Origin: Roseovarius nitratireducens
Lineage (GTDB): Bacteria > Pseudomonadota > Alphaproteobacteria > Rhodobacterales > Rhodobacteraceae
Assembly: GCF_002925845.1 (NCBI RefSeq)
Contig: NZ_PDNI01000015.1
Span: 1-64,000, forward strand
Length of the DNA stretch: 64,000 bases
Direction of reading: 5' to 3'
Position numbers and translations under genes: made by a program. Position 1 is the stretch's first letter, and each line of letters begins with the position of its first letter. Below, piece after piece: positions 29,532-38,176 of this stretch. The notes under the pieces were generated by a model. The model saw nothing but the letters and a program-made list of their open reading frames with translations, ran no database searches and was not told the DNA's origin.

Positions 29532-30170
29532 TCAGCCCACGGGCGGGTTGCGCCATGTGCCGGGGGCAAAGGTCCGGGTGAGCGCGCGTTCCACCAATGC
29601 AAGCCGGTCCTGCCCGTAGAACGGATCGCCACCGACAACATAGGTGGGCGAGCCGAAGACATGGCGCGCGATCGCCTCTTCGGTGTTGGTGCGGTGCAGC
29701 GCCTGCACCGGCGCGGCGCGCGCGGCGGCGAGTATGGCGTCGGGATCAAGCCCGCATCCCGCGATCAACGGCGCGAGCGTGGCCGGGTCCGAGATATCGG
29801 CATCGTCGCGCCAATGCGCGCCGAGAATCGCGTGGGCCAGCGCATCGGCCCCCTGCCCCGCATCCTGCGCCGCGATGATCGCACCGTTGGGCAGGGCGAG
29901 CGGTGCGTCGTGATGGGTGGGGCGGCGGTGGATCACGGCGACGCCGCGATACTCGGCCCAATGCTCGATATCGCGGCCGAAGAAGTAATCCACATGCGCC
30001 TGTGTGCGCCCGGCGAAGGGCTGGCCGCCCGCCGCCTCCACCACCGGGGACAACTCGATGGGCTTGTGCAAGAGCCGCGCGCCGCGGCGGGCACAGATTT
30101 CCGACAGGCGCGCCGAGCCGAGCCAGGCAAAGGCGGAATGGGCCGAATAGAAATATTCGATGGTCTGCAT
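29532..30170 (-). CDS. 2-hydroxychromene-2-carboxylate isomerase / DsbA-fold family protein
   Basis: A 212-residue thioredoxin-fold protein of the HCCA isomerase (kappa-class GST-like, DSBA PF01323) family. Landmarks are the N-terminal strand [13 protein letters not shown], where a DsbA would have CxxC but this family has serine, the helical insertion ([16 protein letters not shown]) and the C-terminal [25 protein letters not shown], which is diagnostic for the family. The likely activity is glutathione-dependent isomerisation of an aromatic or related substrate; the real substrate is unknown. It lies on the same strand as the ribosomal genes, between rpmD and rplO. Confidence 0.88.
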   Translation of the reverse strand: MQTIEYFYSAHSAFAWLGSARLSEICARRGARLLHKPIELSPVVEAAGGQPFAGRTQAHVDYFFGRDIEHWAEYRGVAVIHRRPTHHDAPLALPNGAIIAAQDAGQGADALAHAILGAHWRDDADISDPATLAPLIAGCGLDPDAILAAARAAPVQALHRTNTEEAIARHVFGSPTYVVGGDPFYGQDRLALVERALTRTFAPGTWRNPPVG

Positions 30171-30275
30171 GGGGCGAGCCTAGCCGCTTGGCCCGCGCGG
30201 TACCATCAAAACCCTTTTTATGGACACCGGGCGCGGGCGCGTTACGCTGCGAAGAGTCTGTCACGGAACCTGCCG

Positions 30276-30986
30276 ATGCGCGCCCTGCCCCTTTGCCTTG
30301 CCCTGAGCCTGACCGCGCTGCCAGGCCCCGCGCCGCAGGCGGCGGCGGGGTGTGCGCGCGACGCGATGCTGGTCTTCGACGGGTCGGGCTCGATGGGTGA
30401 GGTGGGCCATGACCCGACCGCGCCCACGAGAATCGAGGACGCGCGCCGCGCGGTGCGCGCGGCGATGCCGGATATCGCGCCCTACCGGCGGGTGGGGCTG
30501 CTGACCTACGGGCCAGGCGGCGCGCATGCCTGCGCGGGGATCGACCTGCGCTTTGGTCCCCGGGCCGATGCAGGCCCGGCGGTGGTAGCGGGGATAGAGG
30601 GGCTCGCCCCCGGTGGCCTCACGCCGCTCGCGGCCTCGGTCGCGGCGGCGGCGGACGTGCTGGGCGATGAGGGGATCGTGGTGCTGGTGACCGACGGCAA
30701 CGAGACCTGCGGCGGCACACCCTGCGCATTGGGCGCGCAGCTTGCCGGGACCGCGCCGGGGCTGACCGTACACGTCATCGGCTTTCGCGTGGTCTATGAC
30801 CCGTTCTCGTGGAACAGCCCCGAGGCAAAAGCGCTGGATGGGCAGACGGTGGCGAAATGCCTGCCCGATGCCACCGGCGGGCTGTTCGTGTCCACCGAGA
30901 CGGTGGACGAACTGGCCGACGCGCTGCGGGTGACGCTGGGGTGCGTGGTGGTGGGGCGGGTGCCTTCGGACGAGGCCGCGTCCTAG
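30276..30986 (+). CDS. Secreted VWA-domain protein
   Basis: A 236-residue exported protein. It starts MRALPLCLALSLTALPGPAPQ (signal peptide, cleavage near AAAG). The whole mature part is one von Willebrand A domain: MIDAS motif DGSGSMG (D35, S37, S39), further metal-site residues GGLTPLAASVAAAADVLG (T of the MIDAS) and VLVTDGNETCGG (D). Such domains bind ligands or proteins through a divalent metal ion. It resembles alphaproteobacterial periplasmic VWA proteins of unknown role. It runs against the ribosomal cluster in which it is embedded. The start at 30276 is chosen because it gives the signal peptide. Confidence 0.85.
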   Translation: MRALPLCLALSLTALPGPAPQAAAGCARDAMLVFDGSGSMGEVGHDPTAPTRIEDARRAVRAAMPDIAPYRRVGLLTYGPGGAHACAGIDLRFGPRADAGPAVVAGIEGLAPGGLTPLAASVAAAADVLGDEGIVVLVTDGNETCGGTPCALGAQLAGTAPGLTVHVIGFRVVYDPFSWNSPEAKALDGQTVAKCLPDATGGLFVSTETVDELADALRVTLGCVVVGRVPSDEAAS

Positions 30987-31281
30987 GGCGGAGCGGCGGG
31001 GGTGCGGCTGGCCTGGAGCGGTCGTTCAGGCCTTGGTGCCAATGCGCGGAATCAAGGCGTGGAACGCGCCGCCGCGCAGCCCCGACCGCCCCCTCGGGCG
31101 GGCGCTGCGCGGCTTCTCAAGCGTTGTGCCCAACGTCCCCTTCAGGCCAAATCTGCCCATCAGACCATGTTGACCGCTTCTCCAGGCGTCGAGACGGATG
31201 GGGGCCGCAATCGCACGCGCGGAGCCGATCTGAACGAAAAACGCCCCGGCCATGCCTGACCGGAGCGCTTATTTGTGACCA
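30987..31281. other. Intergenic region between VWA gene and repeat copy B
   Basis: I see no supported gene here. There is one imperfect hairpin at 31242-31267 (8-bp arms with one mismatch) followed on the plus strand by CTTATTTGTG, a plausible terminator for the VWA gene. Repeat copy B follows and then the rpmD stop codon on the other strand. Confidence 0.5.
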
Positions 31282-31328
31282 CCGGAAACTTCAAAAGTTT
31301 CCGGACCGTTTTCTTTTCAGGAAAACGG
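31282..31328 (-). repeat. Two-hairpin palindromic repeat, copy B
   Basis: Hairpins at 31282-31304 (10-bp stem, loop CAA) and 31306-31328 (8-bp stem plus) are separated by one base and lie three bases after the rpmD stop. Read on the minus strand this is the same order and nearly the same sequence as copy A on the plus strand. Here it could also act as the spc-operon terminator. Confidence 0.8.
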
Positions 31329-31331
31329 CGC

Positions 31332-31520
31332 TTAGCCCTTTTCCTCGATGATCTGCACCATGTGCGGGATCTTGGCGATCATGCCGCGCACCGCGGGCGT
31401 GTCTTCAAGCTCGCGGGTCTTGTGCATCTTGTTCAGGCCCAGACCGATCAGGGTCTGGCGCTGCTTCTCGGGGCGGCGGATCGGGCTGCCGATCTGCTTG
31501 ACGGTGATGGTCTTTGCCAT
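31332..31520 (-). CDS. rpmD: 50S ribosomal protein L30
   Basis: A 62-residue large-subunit protein with the family pattern [20 protein letters not shown] and [20 protein letters not shown]. Length is normal for the bacterial short form. It follows rpsE by 12 bases and is the last gene before the 1.9-kb interruption of the spc operon. Confidence 0.98.
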   Translation of the reverse strand: MAKTITVKQIGSPIRRPEKQRQTLIGLGLNKMHKTRELEDTPAVRGMIAKIPHMVQIIEEKG

Positions 31521-31532
31521 GCTCAGGTCTCC

Positions 31533-32099
31533 TTACGCTTCTGCCGGCTCGGCGGCCGGTGCCTCGTCACCCCGTTTCAGGATGTCGGCGACCTTCTTGC
31601 CACGGCGCTGGGCGACCATGCGCGGGCTGGTCTGCTTGCGCAGGCCATCAAGCGTGGCGCGGATCATGTTGTAGGGGTTCTGCGAGCCGTTCGACTTGGC
31701 GACCACGTCCTGAACGCCCAGCATCTCGAACACGGCGCGCATCGGGCCGCCGGCGATGATGCCGGTGCCGTGCGGGGCGGTGCGCATCACCACCTTGCCC
31801 GCGCCGTGACGTCCCTCGATATCGTGGTGCAGGGTGCGGCCCTCGCGCAGCGGAACGCGCATCATGCCACGCTTGGCGGCCTCGGTGGCCTTGCGGATCG
31901 CCTCCGGGACCTCCTTGGCCTTGCCCTTGCCAAAGCCGACGCGCCCCTTCTGGTCACCGACGACGACGAGCGCCGCGAACCCGAAGCGCTTGCCGCCCTT
32001 CACCGTCTTGCTGACGCGGTTGATCGCGACGAGACGGTCGGCGAATTCCGGAGCTTCGTCGCGGTCGCGACGGTCTCGGCGGTTGTCATCTCTTGCCAT
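31533..32099 (-). CDS. rpsE: 30S ribosomal protein S5
   Basis: A 188-residue small-subunit protein needed for decoding accuracy. The alphaproteobacterial N-terminal extension ([16 protein letters not shown]) precedes the double-stranded RNA-binding domain ([39 protein letters not shown]) and the C-terminal domain ([19 protein letters not shown]). It follows rplR by 13 bases. Confidence 0.98.
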   Translation of the reverse strand: MARDDNRRDRRDRDEAPEFADRLVAINRVSKTVKGGKRFGFAALVVVGDQKGRVGFGKGKAKEVPEAIRKATEAAKRGMMRVPLREGRTLHHDIEGRHGAGKVVMRTAPHGTGIIAGGPMRAVFEMLGVQDVVAKSNGSQNPYNMIRATLDGLRKQTSPRMVAQRRGKKVADILKRGDEAPAAEPAEA

Positions 32100-32112
32100 A
32101 TCTCTCGTCTCC

Positions 32113-32472
32113 TCAGATCTTCAGCCCGGCGCCGCGCGCGGCATCGGCCAGCGCCTTGACGCGGCCATGATAGATGAAGCCGCCGCGATCGAAATACGCC
32201 TCGGTCACCCCGGCCTTCTTTGCCCGCTCGGCAACCGCCTCGCCGACCTTGGCCGCCGCCTCGACAGTGCATTTGCCGACGAAACCCAGGTCCTTTTCAA
32301 GGGTCGAGGCCGCCGCCAGCGTCACGCCCTGCACATCGTCGATGAGCTGCACGCTGATATTCTTGTTCGACCGGTGCACCGAGAGGCGCACGCGCCCCGC
32401 ATTCACCTTGCGAAGTTTGCTCCGAACGCGCAGGCGGCGTTTCTGGAACAGTTTTCTCTTGCTGTTTGCCAT
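32113..32472 (-). CDS. rplR: 50S ribosomal protein L18
   Basis: A 119-residue protein that binds 5S rRNA with L5. The basic N-terminus ([20 protein letters not shown]) and the core ([38 protein letters not shown]) are typical and complete. It follows rplF by 12 bases in the spc operon. Confidence 0.98.
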   Translation of the reverse strand: MANSKRKLFQKRRLRVRSKLRKVNAGRVRLSVHRSNKNISVQLIDDVQGVTLAAASTLEKDLGFVGKCTVEAAAKVGEAVAERAKKAGVTEAYFDRGGFIYHGRVKALADAARGAGLKI

Positions 32473-32484
32473 CTGTCGCGTTCC

Positions 32485-33018
32485 TTACTTCTTCTTGCCT
32501 TCCTTCTGGAAGATATACTCGCCCTTGTAGCGGATGCCCTTGCCCTTGTAGGGCTCGGGGCGCCGCCAGTCGCGGATATTGGCCGCGACTTGTCCGACGA
32601 GCTGCTTGTCGGTGCCTTCGACCACCAGTTCGGTCTGCTTGGGCGCCGTAACGGTCACGCCGTCGGGGATCGGGAAATCCACGTCATGGCTGTAGCCGAG
32701 GTTGAGCCTGAGCACGTTGCCCTGCACCGCTGCGCGGTAACCGACGCCGCGGATTTCCAGCTCCTGGCGGAAATTCTCCTTGGCTCCGTGCACCATGTTG
32801 GCGATGACCGTGCGGGTCATGCCCCATTGCTGACGCGCGCGCTTGGACTTGCCGCGCGGCGTGACCGTGATGGTGCCATCTTCGATGGTGATGGTCACAT
32901 CGTCGGTCGCGGTGAAGGTCTTGGCGTCCTTGGGACCCTTGATTTCGATGGTCTGGCCCGAGAGCGTGGCGGTGACGCCATCGGGCAGGGCCACGGGTTG
33001 CTTGCCGATACGAGACAT
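32485..33018 (-). CDS. rplF: 50S ribosomal protein L6
   Basis: A 177-residue two-domain protein at the base of the L7/L12 stalk. The start [17 protein letters not shown] at 33018 is the family N-terminus, after GGAGG; the longer frame is discarded. The C-terminal signature ([20 protein letters not shown]) is present. It follows rpsH by 13 bases. Confidence 0.98.
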   Translation of the reverse strand: MSRIGKQPVALPDGVTATLSGQTIEIKGPKDAKTFTATDDVTITIEDGTITVTPRGKSKRARQQWGMTRTVIANMVHGAKENFRQELEIRGVGYRAAVQGNVLRLNLGYSHDVDFPIPDGVTVTAPKQTELVVEGTDKQLVGQVAANIRDWRRPEPYKGKGIRYKGEYIFQKEGKKK

Positions 33019-33031
33019 GTCCGGGCCTCCC

Positions 33032-33424
33032 TCAAAATACCGTGCAGAGCACTTCGCCGCCAACATTGGCTGCGCGCGCGGCTGCATCCGACATCACACC
33101 CTTGGGGGTGGAGACAATCGACACGCCGAGACCCTGACGGACCTGCGGGATGTCCTTGACGCCCATATAGACGCGGCGGCCGGGCTTGGAGACCCGCTTC
33201 ATCTCGTGGATGACCGGGATGCCCTCGTAATACTTGAGGCTGATTTCCAGCTCCGGGTGGCCCTTGGCGCCGGTCGCAGCATCGTAGCCGCGAATATAGC
33301 CCTCGGAGGCCAGCACGTCGAGCACGCGAACGCGCATCTTCGAGGCGGGCGTGCGCACGGTGGATTTGCCGCGCATCTGCGCGTTGCGGATACGGGTGAG
33401 CATATCGCCGATAGGATCGTTCAT
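33032..33424 (-). CDS. rpsH: 30S ribosomal protein S8
   Basis: A 130-residue central-domain 16S rRNA-binding protein. It begins [16 protein letters not shown] at the ATG at 33424; a GTG one codon earlier is less likely. The C-terminal signature [20 protein letters not shown] is intact. In enterobacteria S8 represses the spc operon by binding its mRNA; whether this holds here is not shown. Confidence 0.98.
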   Translation of the reverse strand: MNDPIGDMLTRIRNAQMRGKSTVRTPASKMRVRVLDVLASEGYIRGYDAATGAKGHPELEISLKYYEGIPVIHEMKRVSKPGRRVYMGVKDIPQVRQGLGVSIVSTPKGVMSDAAARAANVGGEVLCTVF

Positions 33425-33437
33425 CACACGGGTCTCC

Positions 33438-33743
33438 TTACCAGCTCGATTTCACCACGCCGGGCAGTTGCCCGGCGGAGCCCAGGTCGCGCAGCGCGAT
33501 CCGGCTGATTTTCAGCTTGCGGTAATAGGCGTGCGGACGCCCCGTAAGCTGACAGCGGTTGTGCAGGCGCGTGGCCGAGCTGTTGCGCGGCAGTTGCGCG
33601 AGCTTGAGGGAGGCGCGGAAACGCTCTTCCATCGGCTTGTCCTGATCGTTGATGATCTCCTTGAGCGCGGCACGCTTCTTGGCGTAACGATCCACCAGCT
33701 TCTGGCGCTTCTTCTCGCGCTCGATCATTGCTTTCTTGGCCAT
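33438..33743 (-). CDS. rpsN: 30S ribosomal protein S14
   Basis: A 101-residue small-subunit protein of the long, zinc-free (C-minus) type: there is no CxxC pair. Landmarks are [20 protein letters not shown] and the C-terminal [20 protein letters not shown]. It follows rplE by 19 bases. Confidence 0.98.
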   Translation of the reverse strand: MAKKAMIEREKKRQKLVDRYAKKRAALKEIINDQDKPMEERFRASLKLAQLPRNSSATRLHNRCQLTGRPHAYYRKLKISRIALRDLGSAGQLPGVVKSSW

Positions 33744-33762
33744 GTCTTGATCCTCCCCCGGC

Positions 33763-34326
33763 TCAGCTGTTGAAGGGCATGTTGAAAAGCTTCAACAGCG
33801 CCTTGGCTTCAGCGTCGGTCTTCGCCGTGGTTGTGATGATGATATCCATCCCCCAGACTTCGTCGACCTTGTCGAAGTTGATTTCGGGAAAGACGATGTG
33901 TTCCTTGATGCCCATCGCATAATTGCCGTGACCGTCGAAGGACTTGCCCGAGACGCCGCGGAAGTCGCGGATGCGGGGCATGGCCACGGTGATGAGACGA
34001 TCGAGGAAGTCATACATCCGGTCGCCGCGCAGCGTGACCTTGGCACCGATCGGCATCCCCTCGCGCAGACGGAAGCCGGCGATGGAATTGCGTGCCGTGG
34101 TGGTGACCGCCTTCTGACCTGCGATGGCGGACAGGTCTTCCTGCGCCGACTTGGCCTTCTTGGAGTCCCTCACCGCCTCGGCGCCGCAGCCGATATTGAG
34201 CACGATCTTGTCAAGACGCGGGATCATCAAGTCGTTGGTATAGCCGAACTCTTCCTTCAGAGCGGGCTTGATCGTGTCGCGGAACTGCGTGCGCAGGCGC
34301 GGGGTATAGGTTGCGGTATCAAGCAT
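33763..34326 (-). CDS. rplE: 50S ribosomal protein L5
   Basis: A 187-residue protein that anchors 5S rRNA and contacts P-site tRNA. Landmarks are [53 protein letters not shown] and [19 protein letters not shown]. Its start overlaps the end of rplX by eight bases, which suggests translational coupling. Confidence 0.98.
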   Translation of the reverse strand: MLDTATYTPRLRTQFRDTIKPALKEEFGYTNDLMIPRLDKIVLNIGCGAEAVRDSKKAKSAQEDLSAIAGQKAVTTTARNSIAGFRLREGMPIGAKVTLRGDRMYDFLDRLITVAMPRIRDFRGVSGKSFDGHGNYAMGIKEHIVFPEINFDKVDEVWGMDIIITTTAKTDAEAKALLKLFNMPFNS

Positions 34327-34630
34327 CGATCGCGTCCCCCGTGGTCTTGGCGTAGCGCACCTTCTTGTCGCCCTCGGTCCGGAAACCGACGCGGGTGGCC
34401 TTGCCGTTCTTGTCGAGCATGGCGAGGTTGCTGAGATCGATCGGCATCGCCTTGGGGATGCGTCCGCCCTGCGTCTGCTGGCTCTGGCGGGTGTGGCGGA
34501 TCGCCATGTTCACGCCCTCGACCACGGCCTTGCCGGCCTTGGGATCGACGCTGAGGATGGTGCCGGTCTGGCCCTTGTCCTTGCCGGCGAGCACGACGAC
34601 ATTGTCGCCCTTCTTCAGTTTCGCAGCCAT
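34319..34630 (-). CDS. rplX: 50S ribosomal protein L24
   Basis: A 103-residue assembly-initiator protein with a KOW motif near the N-terminus ([20 protein letters not shown]). Length and order are normal. It overlaps rplE by eight bases and begins one base after the rplN stop. Confidence 0.98.
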   Translation of the reverse strand: MAAKLKKGDNVVVLAGKDKGQTGTILSVDPKAGKAVVEGVNMAIRHTRQSQQTQGGRIPKAMPIDLSNLAMLDKNGKATRVGFRTEGDKKVRYAKTTGDAIDA

Positions 34631-34631
34631 C

Positions 34632-35000
34632 TTACAGCACCTCCGGGGCGAGCGAGATGATCTTCATGAAGTTCTTGGACCGCAGCTCGCGCACAACCGG
34701 CCCGAAGATACGGGTGCCGACGGGCTCGCCTGCGTTGTTGAGGATCACCGCGGCGTTGCGGTCAAAGCGGATGGCGGTGCCGTCCTCGCGACGGACCTCC
34801 TTGGCGGTGCGCACGACGACGGCCTTGCGCACGTCGCCCTTTTTCACGCGGCCGCGGGGGATGGCTTCCTTTACCGAGACGACGATGATGTCGCCCACGG
34901 ACGCATACTTGCGCTTGGACCCACCCAGGACCTTGATGCACTGCACCCGGCGTGCGCCGGAGTTGTCAGCGACATCCAGATTGGTCTGCATCTGGATCAT
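34632..35000 (-). CDS. rplN: 50S ribosomal protein L14
   Basis: A 122-residue universally conserved large-subunit protein. The N-terminus [20 protein letters not shown] and the signature [20 protein letters not shown] are complete. A 76-base gap separates it from rpsQ, the usual point where the spc operon begins. Confidence 0.99.
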   Translation of the reverse strand: MIQMQTNLDVADNSGARRVQCIKVLGGSKRKYASVGDIIVVSVKEAIPRGRVKKGDVRKAVVVRTAKEVRREDGTAIRFDRNAAVILNNAGEPVGTRIFGPVVRELRSKNFMKIISLAPEVL

Positions 35001-35076
35001 GTGGTTTCTCCCGACCTGTGGGGGCTGTTCTGGCTCTTTCCCCCAGGGTTTCGATCAAACCGGATGGTGCGAAGGT

Positions 35077-35307
35077 TCAGGCCTCCAGCACCTCCCAGCG
35101 TTTCGACTTGGATTTCGGCGCGCACTCGATGATGCGCACCGCGTCACCTTTCTTGAAGGTGTTGTTTTCGTCATGCGCCCGGTACTTCTTGGACTTTCGG
35201 ATGGTCTTTTGCAGGACCGGGTGCTTGAAACGGCGCTCGACCGAAACGGTGACGGTCTGGGCGTTGGCGTCCGAAGTGACGGTGCCTTGCAGGATTCGTT
35301 TGGGCAT
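35077..35307 (-). CDS. rpsQ: 30S ribosomal protein S17
   Basis: A 76-residue OB-fold protein that binds the 5' domain of 16S rRNA. The start [19 protein letters not shown] at 35307 fits the family. It follows rpmC by four bases. Confidence 0.98.
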   Translation of the reverse strand: MPKRILQGTVTSDANAQTVTVSVERRFKHPVLQKTIRKSKKYRAHDENNTFKKGDAVRIIECAPKSKSKRWEVLEA

Positions 35308-35311
35308 GGTC

Positions 35312-35524
35312 TCAGGCTCCCTGCTCGACGGCCGCACCGCGGGCCTTCTCGTTGAGGATCGTCTTTACGCGCGCGGCGTCGCGGCGGGCGCGGCGCATCT
35401 GCGCGGCGTTCTCAAGCTGGCCGGTGGCCGCCTGGAACCGCAGGTTGAACTGTTCTTTCTTGAGCCGGACAAGCTCGTCCCGGAGCTGGTCCGGGGTCTT
35501 GTCACGCAGATCGCTGGCATTCAT
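35312..35524 (-). CDS. rpmC: 50S ribosomal protein L29
   Basis: A 70-residue helical hairpin protein near the exit tunnel ([33 protein letters not shown]). The second of two close ATGs is chosen because AAGGAAG lies eight bases before it; the first is only two bases away. Upstream rplP, rpsC and the other S10-operon genes are absent from this window: rpmC is the first gene of its transcription unit. Confidence 0.97.
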   Translation of the reverse strand: MNASDLRDKTPDQLRDELVRLKKEQFNLRFQAATGQLENAAQMRRARRDAARVKTILNEKARGAAVEQGA

Positions 35525-35648
35525 CGCCATAACTTCCTTCTCAAAACACCGGCGAGCCCCTGACAAGCGTCTCAGGGTCACCCGAAACCCGGTGGATGGA
35601 TTTCATCACGCACGAATCCCCAGCCTGGGCCGGGGCGCGGATTGCGGC

Positions 35649-35677
35649 TCTATAAGGGAGGCGGTCACGGAGGGCAA
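35649..35677 (-). promoter_or_regulatory. Putative promoter of the rpmC-led ribosomal unit
   Basis: On the minus strand TTGCCC and TATAGA are separated by 17 bases, about 125 bases before rpmC. This supports a separate transcription start for rpmC-rpsQ-rplN and the genes that follow. Confidence 0.5.
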
Positions 35678-35705
35678 GGGAAGAATTGCCAACCCGGACC
35701 AAAGG

Positions 35706-35731
35706 GGGCCGCCCGGAACACCGGGCGGCCC
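35706..35731 (-). terminator. Terminator after the HU gene
   Basis: A perfect 11-bp GC stem with an AACA/TGTT four-base loop lies just after the HU stop; on the minus strand it is followed by CCCTTTGG, so the T run is weak. Confidence 0.6.
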
Positions 35732-35739
35732 GGCAGCGG

Positions 35740-36027
35740 TCAGCCGTTGACGCTGTCCTTGAGCGCCTTGGCAAAGGTCATCTTGACCTGGCGGTCGGCA
35801 GGCTTGCGCATCTGCTCGCCGGTGGCGGGGTTGCGCACCATGCGTTCGGGGCGCTCGCGGCAGTAGATCTTGCCCACGCCCGGCAGCGGCACGGCGCCAC
35901 CATTCGACACTTCGCGGGTGACGACGGCCACCACCGCGTCGAGCGCGGCACCGGCGGATTTCTTGTCGCTGCCCATCTCCTCGGCCAGTGCGGCAACGAG
36001 CTGGGTCTTGGTCATCGGCTTCGCCAT
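35740..36027 (-). CDS. hup: HU-family DNA-binding protein
   Basis: A 95-residue nucleoid protein. The fold runs from the N-terminal helices (MTKTQLVAALAEEMGSDKKS) to the beta arm (GVGKIYCRERPERMVRNPATGEQ, with the conserved RNPATGE) and the final helix (KMTFAKALKDSVNG). It bends DNA as a dimer. The arm tip and length fit HU rather than IHF. Flanked by a promoter and a terminator, it is a single-gene unit. Confidence 0.93.
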   Translation of the reverse strand: MAKPMTKTQLVAALAEEMGSDKKSAGAALDAVVAVVTREVSNGGAVPLPGVGKIYCRERPERMVRNPATGEQMRKPADRQVKMTFAKALKDSVNG

Positions 36028-36077
36028 TGTTCGGTCTCCTTCGTATCACTGCCCGTCTCTGGGGCCTCGGTGGCGCG

Positions 36078-36106
36078 ATTAAACGCCATGATGTGGTCAA
36101 ACACAA
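36078..36106 (-). promoter_or_regulatory. Putative sigma70-type promoter of the HU gene
   Basis: TTGTGT and TTTAAT are spaced by 17 bases on the minus strand, about 45 bases before the HU start codon. Confidence 0.45.
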
Positions 36107-36162
36107 CGACTAGGGGCCAAAAGCAAGGGTTTTTCCCGCATTTTGTGCCGATTTTCGCTCAG

Positions 36163-37647
36163 TCAGAGGAACGCTGTCTCCTCGAATGAGCGCAATTTGC
36201 GGCTGTGGATGCGTTCGAGCGGCATTCGCCGCAGCGATTCCATCGCGCGAATCCCGATCATCAGGTGGCGCGAGACCTGTGACCGGTAGAAATCCGAGGC
36301 CATACCGGGCAGTTTCAGCTCGCCTTGAAGCGGCTTGTCGGAGACGCACAGAAGCGTGCCATAAGGCACACGGAAGCGAAAGCCGTTGGCGGCGACCGTC
36401 GCGCTCTCCATGTCGAGTGCGATGGCGCGCGACTGCGAGAGCCGCTGCACCGGGCCCGCATGCTCGCGCAATTCCCAGTTGCGGTTGTCAACGCTGGCCA
36501 CGGTGCCGGTGCGCATCACCCGCTTGAGATCGAACCCGTCGAGTTGGGTTTCGGCGGCCACCGCCTCCTGCAAGGCGATCTGGATCTCGGCCAGCGCCGG
36601 TATCGGCACCCAGGCGGGCAGGTCGGCGTCGAGCACGCGATCCTCGCGCAGGTAGGCGTGGGCCAGCACGAAATCGCCCAGCGACTGCGAATTCCTCAGC
36701 CCCGCGCAATGGCCCACCATCACCCAGGCATGGGGGCGCAGCACGGCGATGTGGTCGGTCGCCGTCTTGGCGTTGGACGGCCCCACACCGATATTGACGA
36801 GCGTGATCCCCGCGCCATCGGCGCGCTTGAGGTGATAGGCGGGCATCTGAGGCAGCCGGTCGGGCGCGGGCAGGTCGGCATCGGGGCCGGTGATCGTGGC
36901 GTTGCCGGGCACCACGAAGGCGGTATAGCCGCTCTCGGGCGTGCCAAGCGCCTGCCGCGCGAAGGTCTCGAACTCGGCCACGTAGAACTGATAGTTGGTG
37001 AACAGCACGTAGTTCTGGAAATGCCCCGGATCGGTGGCGGTGTAATGCGCCAGCCGCGCCAGCGAGTAATCCACCCGCTGCGCGGTGAAGGGCGCGAGCG
37101 GGCGGGTGCCATCGGGGACCGGCTGCCAGGTGCCGTTTACGATGTCGTCGTTGGTGGTCGCGAGGTCGGGCACGTCGAACACGTCGCGCAAGGTGAACGC
37201 CGCCGCCCCCACCTGCGGCACGTCGAGCGCCGCCTCGCCCGCCACCGCGAAATGCACGGGCATCGGTGTCTCCGATAGCCCGATGGTGACCGGCACGCCG
37301 TGATTGTCCAGAAGCAGGCCGATCTGCTGCTCAAGATAGGCGCGAAAGAGGTCGGGCCGGGTAATGGTGGTGGCATAGGTGCCGGGATAGGAGACGTGGC
37401 CAAAGCTCAGCCGGCTGTCGATGGTGGCGAAGGTGGTCGTGGTCAGCCGGATTTCGGGGTAAAGCGCGCGGACACGCCGCGGCGGGATCTTGCCGGTGAT
37501 CGCGCCCGCGAATGCATCGCACAGGAACCGCGTTCCACGCTCGTAGAGCAGGCACAGCCGGTCGACCGCGGCGCGCGCGCAAGTAAAGGCCTCTGGCCCG
37601 GGCAAATCGGGTGGCAGGAGCGGAATATCCGGGTCGGCGGGGGGCAT
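36163..37647 (-). CDS. amn: AMP nucleosidase
   Basis: A 494-residue cytoplasmic enzyme that splits AMP into adenine and ribose 5-phosphate and so controls adenylate pools. The start MPPADPDIPLLPPDLPG at 37647 removes a non-coding upstream extension. Landmarks are the N-terminal AMP-nucleosidase domain (YPEIRLTTTTFATIDSRLSFG) and the C-terminal phosphorylase-like domain (ITLVNIGVGPSNAKTATDHI, RPHAWVMVGHCAGLRNSQ, ALDMESATVAANGFRFRVPY, LCVSDKPLQGELKLPGMA). Length is normal. It diverges from the VOC gene upstream. Confidence 0.95.
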   Translation of the reverse strand: MPPADPDIPLLPPDLPGPEAFTCARAAVDRLCLLYERGTRFLCDAFAGAITGKIPPRRVRALYPEIRLTTTTFATIDSRLSFGHVSYPGTYATTITRPDLFRAYLEQQIGLLLDNHGVPVTIGLSETPMPVHFAVAGEAALDVPQVGAAAFTLRDVFDVPDLATTNDDIVNGTWQPVPDGTRPLAPFTAQRVDYSLARLAHYTATDPGHFQNYVLFTNYQFYVAEFETFARQALGTPESGYTAFVVPGNATITGPDADLPAPDRLPQMPAYHLKRADGAGITLVNIGVGPSNAKTATDHIAVLRPHAWVMVGHCAGLRNSQSLGDFVLAHAYLREDRVLDADLPAWVPIPALAEIQIALQEAVAAETQLDGFDLKRVMRTGTVASVDNRNWELREHAGPVQRLSQSRAIALDMESATVAANGFRFRVPYGTLLCVSDKPLQGELKLPGMASDFYRSQVSRHLMIGIRAMESLRRMPLERIHSRKLRSFEETAFL

Positions 37648-37732
37648 GGCTGCGTCCTGTCGCGGGGATGTGCGCGCCACGTTGACACGGGCGGGGGCCG
37701 CGATCAAGCTGCGCCCCAAAAGGAGCATGCGC

Positions 37733-38176
37733 ATGAATCTCGAGACCGTCAGCCCGGCACAGTTCGGGGCAAGCCTGCGGGGCTTTGGCCTCAACCTGCT
37801 GGTGCGCGATGTGTCCGCAGAGGCAGCCTTTCTCGCGGAGGTGTTCGGCATGGTGCCGCACCGGCTGAGCGAGGATTTTGCGATCATGGACTACCACGGC
37901 CATCTGATCCAGTTGCACGCCGATCACACCTACGGGGCACACCCCCTGCTCGGCCTCGTGCCCGAGAGCCCGCCGCGCGGTGCGGGGGCGTCGCTGCACC
38001 TGTTCGACAGCGACCCCGACCACGCCGCCGCGCGGGCGGAGGGCGCGGGCGGGCACGTCCTGCAGGCCCCCGCCAACAAGCCGCACGGACTGCGCGAGAC
38101 CTGCATCCTGTGCGAGAACGGCTATGCCTGGGCGGCCTCGCGCCCCCTGACCGATGACGAAAGGAAAGACGTATGA
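37733..38176 (+). CDS. VOC-superfamily (glyoxalase-like) protein
   Basis: A 147-residue vicinal-oxygen-chelate fold protein: two beta-alpha-beta-beta-beta units, from GFGLNLLVRDVSAEAAFLAE (first) to ASLHLFDSDPDHAAARAEGA (second) and the final strand ETCILCENGYAWAASRPL. The ATG at 37733 is preferred because AAAAGGAG lies seven bases before it; the ATG six bases earlier is too close. Function is open: possibly an isomerase, dioxygenase or lyase acting on a small substrate. Its stop overlaps the start of the aldolase-like gene (ATGA), so the two are co-translated and probably share a pathway. A TTGACA box at 37682 may belong to the promoter. Confidence 0.8.
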   Translation: MNLETVSPAQFGASLRGFGLNLLVRDVSAEAAFLAEVFGMVPHRLSEDFAIMDYHGHLIQLHADHTYGAHPLLGLVPESPPRGAGASLHLFDSDPDHAAARAEGAGGHVLQAPANKPHGLRETCILCENGYAWAASRPLTDDERKDV

